A stretch of 64,000 nucleotides of DNA from Rariglobus hedericola (lineage in GTDB: Bacteria; Verrucomicrobiota; Verrucomicrobiia; Opitutales; Opitutaceae): contig NZ_VMBG01000001.1 in the NCBI RefSeq assembly GCF_007559335.1, positions 496,001-560,000 on the forward strand. The letters run 5' to 3'. This document shows, in pieces, positions 36,129 to 44,585 of this stretch (within the stretch, counting starts at the first letter, position 1; every line of letters begins with the position of its first letter). A model generated the notes under the pieces. It did no database searches, was not told where the DNA came from, and saw only the letters and a list, made by a program, of their open reading frames with translations. A program made the translations under genes and the position numbers.

Positions 36129-37441
36129 TGACGTCGGTAACCCTACCTTTTCGTTCTTGGGGCGGGCTGACGACGGCACGCACACGACGCGAATACTTAG
36201 CCTGGAAAAATGATCCATTGCCGCGACATGAAGGCGCATTGCTGGCCTACGGCATGGGCCGCAGTTATGGTGATTCGTGTCTGTTGGATGACGGTGTGAT
36301 GATTGAGACGCGGATGCTTGATCACATTTTGGAGTTCGATGCCATTGCAGGCGTCGTGCGCTGTGAGGCCGGATGTTCAATGGCTGGTTTGCTCGATTTC
36401 TGCGTGCCGCACGGTTGGTTTCCCCCAGTCACACCTGGAACAAAATGGGTCACATTGGGAGGCTGTGTGGCGAATGACGTGCACGGGAAAAACCATCACG
36501 TGGCGGGAACGTTTGGCTGTTTTGTCAACCGGCTGGGTTTACGACGGTCCGATGGGACTACATTGGAGTGCAGTTTGACGTGTAATCAGGATTTTTTTCG
36601 AGCGACGATCGGTGGGCTGGGGCTTACCGGCGTGATTTTGTGGGTGGAGCTGAGGTTGAAACGTATTCGCACATCTCAGATCACTCAGCGCCTAAGCAGG
36701 CTGCGGGGAATCGATGCGTTTTTTGACTGTTTTCAGCAGAACGAAAAGATGCCCGAGTATTCGGTTGCATGGCTCGATACGAGTCATGCAGGCGAACCGC
36801 GTGGATTACTGATATCGGGCGATCATGCCGGGGATTCGGACGAGCTGATTGTGCGGGGTGCTCACCCCAAACTATCCTTGCCGGTTATGTTGCCGGATTT
36901 TGTGCTGGGGCCTGACGCGATACGGTTGATGAACCGAATTTACTATGCGGCAAATTCGGGAAAGCGGGCGGTGAAAAATGTGCATTACGATCCGTTTTTT
37001 TACCCGCTGGATGCGGTGGGAAACTGGAATCGTGCATATGGAAAAAAGGGACTGGTTCAGTATCAATTCGTAGTGCCTAAAAACTACGGAAAAGATGTTC
37101 TGGTCGAGACTCTGGCCAAGGCGAGATTGGCGGGGCATGCATCCTTTCTTACGGTGGTAAAAATGTTCGGATCGATCGTATCGCCAGGTTTGCTCTCGTT
37201 TCCGCGGCCGGGAGTGACGGTATGTTTTGACTTTCCTAATCTTGGAGATCGAACGGCCCGATTGCTGGAAGACATGGATCACACGGTTTTTTCAGCAGGC
37301 GGGGCGTTGTATCCCGCAAAGGACTGTCGGATGAGTCGCGATGCGTTTGAACGATCATTTCCTGCTCATGATGCATTTAAGTCGTTGATCGATCCTGCAT
37401 GTTCTTCGAGCTTTGCGAAAAGAACCGGCCTAACTGCATGA
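36128..37441 (+). CDS. dprE1: DprE1-like FAD-dependent polyprenyl-phosphoribose 2-oxidase
   Basis: A 437-residue VAO-type flavoprotein. The FAD-binding region reads YGMGRSYGDS and GGCVANDVHGKNHHVAGTFG (H123/H124), matching mycobacterial DprE1 closely. Substrate-site residues have counterparts: QYQFVVP (Q311/Q313), VVKMFG (K345), a cysteine in VTVCFDFP (C366, corresponding to the benzothiazinone-target Cys387, with one extra residue in between) and LYPAKDCR (K398). DprE1 oxidises polyprenyl-phospho-ribose at C2. The start overlaps the preceding stop (TGATG), and the stop overlaps the DprE2-like start (ATGA). FAD is expected to be non-covalent, as in DprE1. Confidence 0.92.
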   Translation: MTSVTLPFRSWGGLTTARTRREYLAWKNDPLPRHEGALLAYGMGRSYGDSCLLDDGVMIETRMLDHILEFDAIAGVVRCEAGCSMAGLLDFCVPHGWFPPVTPGTKWVTLGGCVANDVHGKNHHVAGTFGCFVNRLGLRRSDGTTLECSLTCNQDFFRATIGGLGLTGVILWVELRLKRIRTSQITQRLSRLRGIDAFFDCFQQNEKMPEYSVAWLDTSHAGEPRGLLISGDHAGDSDELIVRGAHPKLSLPVMLPDFVLGPDAIRLMNRIYYAANSGKRAVKNVHYDPFFYPLDAVGNWNRAYGKKGLVQYQFVVPKNYGKDVLVETLAKARLAGHASFLTVVKMFGSIVSPGLLSFPRPGVTVCFDFPNLGDRTARLLEDMDHTVFSAGGALYPAKDCRMSRDAFERSFPAHDAFKSLIDPACSSSFAKRTGLTA

Positions 37442-38175
37442 AGATCATTTTAGTTTTGGGTGCGACCTCGGCAATCGCCCAGGCGTATTGCCGGTTGCAG
37501 GCTTCGTCGGGGGCCTGCTTCTGGTTGCTGGGAAGGAACGAAGACCGGTTGCGGACCGTGGCTGGAGATCTGCGTTTACGCGGGGCTGGTGACGCGGAGA
37601 TAAGGCTCATCAAAGCGGATAATTGCGCGAGTGTCAGTGAGGGGATCGCGGATGCGGTGAAGGCACACGGACGCATTGATGTTTTTCTCATCGCGCAAGG
37701 GGAGTTGCCTGATCAGATGCGTCTTGAAGAGGAGCCGGAGAGTGTGCGGGATTTTTTTCAAGGCTCGGTGGTGACGGTTGTTCAGGGCGCGTTGCTGGCG
37801 GCCGCACAGCTGGAACTTCAGGGTGGGGGCGATTGCGTGATCATCGGTTCGGTGGCGGGTGATCGCGGACGGCGTCGTAATTATATCTATGGCGGAGCGA
37901 AGGCGGCGTTGGAGGTGTTTTCCCAAGGGCTGAGGCAACGGCTGGCTCCTCAAAGCCGGGTTGTCCTGCTCAAGCCGGGCCCGGTTGATACGCCGATGAC
38001 CGCGCATCTGGCCAAGTCTGCTTTGTTCACAACGCCTGAAGCGGTCGCGGGCGTGCTCGCGCGTGCATTGAACCGGCGCCGGCCGACTGTGGTTTACGCA
38101 CCTGGCTACTGGCGTTGGGTGATGATGATCGTGCGGGCGCTTCCCGACTGCGTGGTTAAAAAAATGCGGGCTTAA
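37438..38175 (+). CDS. dprE2: DprE2-like short-chain reductase (polyprenyl-phospho-arabinose formation)
   Basis: A 245-residue short-chain dehydrogenase. It has the Rossmann glycine motif VLGATSAIAQAY, and catalytic S138 (IIGSVAGDRGRRRNYIYGGA), Y151 and K155. The segment VAGDRGRRRNYIYG resembles the VAGERVRRSNFVYG of mycobacterial DprE2, which reduces the 2-keto intermediate to arabinose. The C-terminus has a hydrophobic stretch that may associate with membrane. It overlaps the DprE1-like gene by four bases, and the next gene starts three bases after its stop. Confidence 0.92.
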   Translation: MKIILVLGATSAIAQAYCRLQASSGACFWLLGRNEDRLRTVAGDLRLRGAGDAEIRLIKADNCASVSEGIADAVKAHGRIDVFLIAQGELPDQMRLEEEPESVRDFFQGSVVTVVQGALLAAAQLELQGGGDCVIIGSVAGDRGRRRNYIYGGAKAALEVFSQGLRQRLAPQSRVVLLKPGPVDTPMTAHLAKSALFTTPEAVAGVLARALNRRRPTVVYAPGYWRWVMMIVRALPDCVVKKMRA

Positions 38176-38178
38176 AGC

Positions 38179-41100
38179 ATGAACCACGAAATGAATCACG
38201 ATGCGGAATCAGATAACGGGCTATCGGCGCGCAGCTCGCGCTGGTTGTTGCTGTTGATTCTGTGCCTCGGAGCGGCGGCGCGCTTTTTTGGTATCAACTG
38301 GGATGAAGGAACGGGGCAACATCCCGACGAACGGCATGTGACGATGTGCACGTGGCGGCTGGAGTGGCCGGGATCGGTTGCCGAGTATTTGGACGAAGCC
38401 AAATCGCCGCTCAACCCACGTAATCGCGAGGCGCATTTTTATGCTTATGGCACTCTGCCCGGCACGCTGCTGCGCGGCGTGATGAAGTTGGGCGGGATTA
38501 AAAAGCCCGAGCAAATGGTTCTCGCCGGACGCGCGCTTTCGGCACTCGCGGACACGGCGGTGATCGCGCTCGTGTTCGCACTTGCGCGAATTCTTTACCG
38601 GCGGAGGGCGACTGCGGTGCTGGCGTCTTTCTTGTATGCGGCGGCGGTTTTGCCGATCCAGCACGCGCATTTTTTTGTGGTGGATCCATTCGCGAATTTG
38701 TTCGTCGCGCTCGCGCTGGTATTTCTAGCAAGGGCGTGGCGGGACGGATATTGGCGGGATTACGCGGCAACGGGCGTGGCGCTGGGGCTGGCGGTGAGTT
38801 GCAAGATTTCGGTGGCAACGTTTGGGCTGCCGGTGGCGTTGACGGCGCTTTTGTCGATGACGGGTAAAGGCGCGGATTGGGGGGGCGGTTGGCGTGCACG
38901 TGTTGGGTTGGCTGCGGTGCGGACGGCAGTGTTTAGCCTGATGGCGCTAATCACGGTGCGACTGGCATTACCTGATGCGTTTGCGGGTGTGTGGCCATGG
39001 CAACTGGCACCGCGTTGGCTGGCCAATATGCGCGAGGTGATCGCGATCAGTAATGGCACCACGGATATTCCGTTCACGAGGCAGTTCTACGGACGCCTGC
39101 CGTTGATCTGGCCGGGATGGAACATGGTTGTATGGGGAATGGGTCTCGCTTTGGGCTTGGCCGCTTGGACCGGATGGATTGCCGCCGGATGGGAAATCGT
39201 GCGTGCGCGGTGCCGTGAGCATACCGTGCCCGTGCTATGGGTGGCGGTGGTTTTTTTCCATCTCGGCTTCACCTATCAAGCGACGCTGCGGTATTTTTTG
39301 CCGATCTACGGGTGTCTCGCGCTGCTGGCGGCGTGGTTCTTGGTGGAACGGGTTAGAATCGAAAAGCTACGGGGCAAACTGACCACGGCGGTGGTGGTGA
39401 TTTTCACGGCGGGCTGGGCGCTGGCGTTTATTTCGATCTATACCAAGCCGCATACGCGCATCGAGGCATCGGAGTGGATCTACAAAAACGTGCCGGCGGG
39501 AAGTGTGCTGGCCTGTGAGCATTGGGATGACTGGCTGCCGCTGGCCTTGACGGAGAACCGAAGCCCCGAACGTTATCAACAAATCGAACTGCCGTTGTAT
39601 GTCGCCGACGACGGGGACAAGCGCGGCGAGCTGCTGGCCAAGCTGAACCGTGCTGAATACATCGTAACCGCTAGTCAGAAGCTGCGCGACTCGATCCCAC
39701 GGATGCCCCACCGGTATCCGTTTACGATCAATTATTACGAAGGCTTGGAGGATGGTTCATTGGGTTTTGATTTGGTTGCTTCGTTCACGCGGAAGATGCG
39801 GGTTGGTCCCTTTGCGATTTCGACACGCTCTGCGGAAGAGGCGTTCAGCGTTTACGATCACCCGCCGGTGATGATCTACAAAAAGTCCGCTCGATATGAT
39901 GCGGAGGCGTTGGTGCAGCGGTTCAATGCAATCCCGCTAGATGGAGTGACGGACACGCGCAGCCCTCAAAAATCCCAACAGGCGCTGAAGGCTCAGGTAA
40001 AACCGGCGAGGGTGGCGCAGGGGCGAGCCGAGTCTGCGATCCTGCTTTCTCCGGATAAGTGGACGGCCGCTCAGAAGCAGGGCACCTGGGCGCGGATGTT
40101 TGATCGCGAATCATGGGCGGCCCGGTTCCCGATTCTGGTCTGGGTGCTGAACCTCTTGGTGTTGCAAGTGGTGGGGTGGGGACTGTTAGGACCGTTGTTG
40201 GGCAAGTTGCCGGACCACGGCGCGGCTCTGGCACGCCCGTTTGCGATACTCATTCCTGCGTGGGTGCTGTGGTTGTTGGCGAGCACGGGGCTGGGGCGAA
40301 GCGACCGACCGACTTACTGGTTGATTGTAGTGGTGTTGGCGGGACTTGCGCTTGCCCTGACCAGGCGTTTCAGGAACGAGTGGATCGAATGGTGGCGTGA
40401 TCGCGCCGGAGTGCGCGCATTCCTGCGAGTCGAGGCGGTTTTCTGGATAGCGTTTACAGGGTTTCTCCTGATACGCGCGGCGAATCCCGATGTGTGGCAT
40501 CCATTCTGGGGCGGAGAGAAACCGATGGAGATGACCTTCCTTTACGGTGTGTTGAAGTCGGAAACATTTCCGCCGATGAACCCGTGGTATGCGGGTGGTT
40601 TCATCAATTATTACTATTTTGGTTATGTGCTTTGTGGCACGCTTATCAAGGGACTGGGTATACTTCCCGAGGTTGGTTTTAATCTTTGTCTGGCGACCTT
40701 TTTTGCATTGGCGTGCGCCGCCACTCTATCCGTAGCGCGGGCTCTTCGTCCGGTGGGTAGCTGGTTGGTTGCTGGGTCTGCCACAGTGATGGTGATGCTA
40801 CTCGGGAATCTGTTTCAAATCGTGTTTATTTGGAGGCAACTGTTGCGGCTCGGTCAGGCGGATCACGAGCTGAGCTTCCCGATGATATCGGATCTGATTC
40901 GGGCCATTCATGGGATCGGGCATGTTTTGAACGGCGAGCGACTGGCACCTTATGCGGCGGATCTTTATTGGGTGTCGGCACGAGCCATCAGCGGTGACGA
41001 GGTCGCCCCTGTGACGGAATTTCCTTTCTGGAGCTTTCTCTACGGCGATCTACACCCGCACCTCCTGGCGCTACCTTACACCCTATGCGTGATCGGCCTG

Positions 41101-42540
41101 TTGGTGGCGTGGGTAAAAACAACGACGTTGAGGGCACGCATCGCGCTGACGTGTTTGCTCGGACTGAATCTGGGCTTTTTCTGGCCGACGAATACTTGGG
41201 ATTGGCCGACCTACGGTGCACTGACGGGATTGGTGATTTTCTTGGGATTTTGGAGACAGGAGCTGTCGGTGCTGAAAGCATTCACGGTGGCGCTGGGGAA
41301 ATCGTTGTCGGTTTTTGCAGTCATACTTGCGACGGGTTATCTGGCGTTTTGGCCCTATCATCACAGCTATGTTCCCGGATATGGTTCTTTTGAAAGCTGG
41401 CGGGGGAACCGGACTTCTCTGGGGGATTATTTTTACGTCCACGGCCTGTTTCTCTTCATTCTTGGATCGGCGCTGATGGTGTCATTCCGTAGAAAGGCGT
41501 TCGGCTTTGTGCGTGGATTCCGGTTATGGGGCCAAGTGATCCGGGCATTGCCCCGAGATGATCGCGCCACGGGACGTAGAAGGTTGATAGCCCTCGGTCT
41601 TCAACGGCGTGCGAGTATTGGCGGTGCAGTTTTCGGTGCGCTTATGATCGTGCCGTGTCTGGCGGTTATTCTTCATGGCTCGTTGCCCGCTTTGCTGACC
41701 GGCGGCGTTGTCCTGTCGGTTTGCGCCGTCTGGCATCGGAGGAATGATCCGGTTCAAGCCCTGCCTGCTTTGCTTACCTTGATGGCCTTCGGGCTTTCGT
41801 TGCTGGTCGAGTATGTCGTGCTGGTGGGTGACATCGGTCGCATGAACACGGTGTTCAAATTCTATTATCAGGTGTGGGTCTGCTACGGTCTTGCCTGTGC
41901 GATGACCTTGCCCGGGTTGTTTGCCGCTTGCCGTGGGTGGTCGGCCGGCGTGAGACGGATATGGATAATCATGCTGGCGTTGCTAATGGCGCTGGCGGCG
42001 TTGTATCCGATTTCGGCTACACCGGCCAAGATACGCGACCGGTTTCTCTCCACGCCGCCGACATTGGACGGCCTTAAGTTTGCCGAAGGGGCCGAGTATG
42101 AAATCGAGAGCCGGCAATTCCCCCTGAAGCCTGACTTGCTGGCGATCCGCTGGCTGCAGGACAATATCGAGGGATCACCCGTGATCCTGGAAATCAACAC
42201 CGGGGCCAGGTTGTATAGCTGGGGATCACGTTTCTCCATCCACACCGGGCTTCCTTCTGTGGTGGGCTGGAGCTGGCACCAGAGGCAGCAACAGGCCGGT
42301 CTGGAGAAAAATCATGTAGATGAACGGATCGCCGATGTGCTGACAATTTATCAAACAACTGACATTGCTGAGGCGAAGAGGCTCCTGACCAAATACAATG
42401 TGCGGCTTGTGGTGGTGGGTGAGTTGGAGCGGGTATTCGCATCAAATGAAGGCTTGGATAAATTTGAGCGCATGAATCTAGTGAAAATTTACGACCAGCT
42501 TGGTGTGCAAATTTATCGGGTTCCGGTTGAAGCCCCATGA
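38179..42540 (+). CDS. Giant GT39-DUF2298 fusion membrane glycosyltransferase
   Basis: A 1453-residue integral membrane protein joining two parts. Residues about 20-450 look like a GT39/ArnT-type GT-C transferase, with the acidic catalytic-type motif GQHPDERH (D50/E51) just after the first helix and a Lys-rich soluble segment after the last. Residues about 660-1440 are DUF2298-like, with NPWYAGGFINYYYFGYVLCG and PFWSFLYGDLHPHLLALPY. Both halves are multi-spanning. Such enzymes use polyprenyl-phosphate sugars at the extracytoplasmic face. Its place right after the DprE1/DprE2-like pair makes polyprenyl-phospho-arabinofuranose a candidate donor. The next gene overlaps by four bases. Confidence 0.85.
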   Translation: MNHEMNHDAESDNGLSARSSRWLLLLILCLGAAARFFGINWDEGTGQHPDERHVTMCTWRLEWPGSVAEYLDEAKSPLNPRNREAHFYAYGTLPGTLLRGVMKLGGIKKPEQMVLAGRALSALADTAVIALVFALARILYRRRATAVLASFLYAAAVLPIQHAHFFVVDPFANLFVALALVFLARAWRDGYWRDYAATGVALGLAVSCKISVATFGLPVALTALLSMTGKGADWGGGWRARVGLAAVRTAVFSLMALITVRLALPDAFAGVWPWQLAPRWLANMREVIAISNGTTDIPFTRQFYGRLPLIWPGWNMVVWGMGLALGLAAWTGWIAAGWEIVRARCREHTVPVLWVAVVFFHLGFTYQATLRYFLPIYGCLALLAAWFLVERVRIEKLRGKLTTAVVVIFTAGWALAFISIYTKPHTRIEASEWIYKNVPAGSVLACEHWDDWLPLALTENRSPERYQQIELPLYVADDGDKRGELLAKLNRAEYIVTASQKLRDSIPRMPHRYPFTINYYEGLEDGSLGFDLVASFTRKMRVGPFAISTRSAEEAFSVYDHPPVMIYKKSARYDAEALVQRFNAIPLDGVTDTRSPQKSQQALKAQVKPARVAQGRAESAILLSPDKWTAAQKQGTWARMFDRESWAARFPILVWVLNLLVLQVVGWGLLGPLLGKLPDHGAALARPFAILIPAWVLWLLASTGLGRSDRPTYWLIVVVLAGLALALTRRFRNEWIEWWRDRAGVRAFLRVEAVFWIAFTGFLLIRAANPDVWHPFWGGEKPMEMTFLYGVLKSETFPPMNPWYAGGFINYYYFGYVLCGTLIKGLGILPEVGFNLCLATFFALACAATLSVARALRPVGSWLVAGSATVMVMLLGNLFQIVFIWRQLLRLGQADHELSFPMISDLIRAIHGIGHVLNGERLAPYAADLYWVSARAISGDEVAPVTEFPFWSFLYGDLHPHLLALPYTLCVIGLLVAWVKTTTLRARIALTCLLGLNLGFFWPTNTWDWPTYGALTGLVIFLGFWRQELSVLKAFTVALGKSLSVFAVILATGYLAFWPYHHSYVPGYGSFESWRGNRTSLGDYFYVHGLFLFILGSALMVSFRRKAFGFVRGFRLWGQVIRALPRDDRATGRRRLIALGLQRRASIGGAVFGALMIVPCLAVILHGSLPALLTGGVVLSVCAVWHRRNDPVQALPALLTLMAFGLSLLVEYVVLVGDIGRMNTVFKFYYQVWVCYGLACAMTLPGLFAACRGWSAGVRRIWIIMLALLMALAALYPISATPAKIRDRFLSTPPTLDGLKFAEGAEYEIESRQFPLKPDLLAIRWLQDNIEGSPVILEINTGARLYSWGSRFSIHTGLPSVVGWSWHQRQQQAGLEKNHVDERIADVLTIYQTTDIAEAKRLLTKYNVRLVVVGELERVFASNEGLDKFERMNLVKIYDQLGVQIYRVPVEAP

Positions 42541-44585
42541 GTTTGGAATCTCAGGAAAATAATCCGGTGCGGCCGCCGATGCATGAGCGAACCGTGTGGC
42601 TGCTGTTTGTTGCGGGCTTGTTGATGTATGCGATGATGCGCCTGTATCGGATCGAAGATTTTCCGATCTATTTTTTCACCGATGAGGCGGTCCACATGGT
42701 TCAGTTCCGGGCCATGATGGAAAATGGCTGGCACTCTACGGAAATTCCGCGGGAGTTTTTGCCGGCTTATTTCGTCAACGGCGGAATGTTCAACCTGTCC
42801 TTGAGTGTTTATGTTCAAGGAATCGCCGGATTGTTATTCGGGCAAACGGTTGAGACCGTCCGCATTACGTCAGTGCTGTTCAGCCTTACCGGAGCGGTCG
42901 CGCTGGCATTGATGTTGCGCAAGGTATTCCGCATCCGCGAATGGTGGGTGGTCGTGCCGATACTGGCGGTGCTGCCATGCTGGTTTTTGCACAGCCGCAC
43001 GGGATTTGAAACGGTGCTGATGGTCACTGCCTACAGCTGGTTCCTATATTTTTATTCACGGTATCGCGCGGGCGAACCACGTTGGGTAGTTGGTGCCATG
43101 CTTTCGGGTGCCGCGGTATTTTACGCCTATGCACCGGGGCAGGGCATCATGTTCATGACGGGGTTGCTGCTGTTGGTTTCTGACGGGCGCTATCACTGGC
43201 AGAATCGAAAATGGTTTTTGGCCGGCGCGGCTCTGGCGCTGGTGCTGTTCGTGCCCTATCTCCGATTCAGATGGCTGCATCCGGAAATGCTTTCGGGCCA
43301 TCTGGCCATTCTTGAAAGCTATTGGGTGAAGCCAATTCCACTGACGGAAAAGTTGGTGATTTTTCTTAACAATTACCTGTCGTGTATCTCGCCTCGTTAT
43401 TGGTTTTTTGCCGAGACTGACATTGCGATCAGGCACCTCGTGCCGGGTCATGCCCATATTCCATTTTGGCTGGCGCCCTTCGCTTTGGGTGGGATGGCGG
43501 TATGTGTTTATAAATGGCGTGATCCGGCTCACCGGATGATTCTGCTAGTGTTTTTAGCCACGCCTTTCAGCAGTGCCTTGGTCTCTCCGATGGTGACACG
43601 ACTACTAGCGGTCACGGTTCCTTTCGCACTATGTGCCGCATTGGGGTTTGGTTTTCTGATGGATAGATTTGCCGGACGATGGTTGGTGTCCCTGCGAGTT
43701 TTCGTGCTGGTGGGTTTATCTTTGGCGGGGGCATTTCTTGTGCGAGATGCGCTACGGAAACCTCGCGCCAAGGGGATTGATTATGGGCTTTATGGGTATC
43801 AGTGGGGCGCGCAGGCGGTCTATCGTGATTTGATTCCCGTCTATTTGCAGACAGATCCCGCAGCCAATATCATCATCACTCACATCACTTATAACTCGCC
43901 TGAAGTATTTCCGGCGTTTTTCGGTTGGATGAATCAAAACAGAGTCATTTTTGCCAGTCTGGCTGACATTGAGACGGGCGAAACTTTACCGGAGCCCAAG
44001 GACTTGGTTTTGTTGAGCAACGCGGAATTTTTGCGGTTGGAAAACAACCCGAAAATCACCGCAGTCACCAAGCGGGCAGAAGTGAAATTGCCTGATGGAA
44101 ATCCAGGGTTTTATCTTGTGCAGCTCGACCTGGATGCCGGCTTCGTAGCGGCGACGCGCAAAGCGCGTGGCCATGGAATAAGGCCGATGTCTGATCGTGC
44201 TTTGCTGAATGGCGTGCCCGTTTCGTTTGCTTTGACCGGTGCCGAAAGCGGTCGTGCGGAGGATCTGGCCAAGGGGCTGGAGATAACGAGTGAAGCAGGG
44301 AAGCCGATCAATCTGCAGATGTTCTTCGACGTGTCGCTGAGGTTTAGGAGCGTGGAAGTTCATTCACGAAAAGGTGCCGTATCACGTATCTCCATCTGGG
44401 GATTCAAGCGCGGGCAGCTGGTCAATTCACGCGTAGGATACTGGGGCGAGTCACCCGTTGCTTTGATTGCGGCCGGTGATTTTTATGACTCGGTGCGTAT
44501 CGAGTTGACGGGTGGGCCGGGGTTGGTGAATACGCTGACCAAAGTCGTGCTGATTCCTGAAGCAGGCAAGGCGGAGCAGCCATGA
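42537..44585 (+). CDS. GT39/ArnT-like membrane glycosyltransferase
   Basis: A 682-residue multi-spanning protein. After the first helix comes IYFFTDEAVHMVQF with the acidic pair D49/E50 in the position of the GT-C catalytic residues. Helices continue to about residue 405, followed by a soluble extracytoplasmic C-terminal domain of around 275 residues (helical and beta segments, ending TKVVLIPEAGKAEQP). Likely transfers a sugar from a polyprenyl-phosphate donor to a surface acceptor. Overlaps both neighbours by four bases, so it is tightly coupled in the run. Confidence 0.83.
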   Translation: MSLESQENNPVRPPMHERTVWLLFVAGLLMYAMMRLYRIEDFPIYFFTDEAVHMVQFRAMMENGWHSTEIPREFLPAYFVNGGMFNLSLSVYVQGIAGLLFGQTVETVRITSVLFSLTGAVALALMLRKVFRIREWWVVVPILAVLPCWFLHSRTGFETVLMVTAYSWFLYFYSRYRAGEPRWVVGAMLSGAAVFYAYAPGQGIMFMTGLLLLVSDGRYHWQNRKWFLAGAALALVLFVPYLRFRWLHPEMLSGHLAILESYWVKPIPLTEKLVIFLNNYLSCISPRYWFFAETDIAIRHLVPGHAHIPFWLAPFALGGMAVCVYKWRDPAHRMILLVFLATPFSSALVSPMVTRLLAVTVPFALCAALGFGFLMDRFAGRWLVSLRVFVLVGLSLAGAFLVRDALRKPRAKGIDYGLYGYQWGAQAVYRDLIPVYLQTDPAANIIITHITYNSPEVFPAFFGWMNQNRVIFASLADIETGETLPEPKDLVLLSNAEFLRLENNPKITAVTKRAEVKLPDGNPGFYLVQLDLDAGFVAATRKARGHGIRPMSDRALLNGVPVSFALTGAESGRAEDLAKGLEITSEAGKPINLQMFFDVSLRFRSVEVHSRKGAVSRISIWGFKRGQLVNSRVGYWGESPVALIAAGDFYDSVRIELTGGPGLVNTLTKVVLIPEAGKAEQP

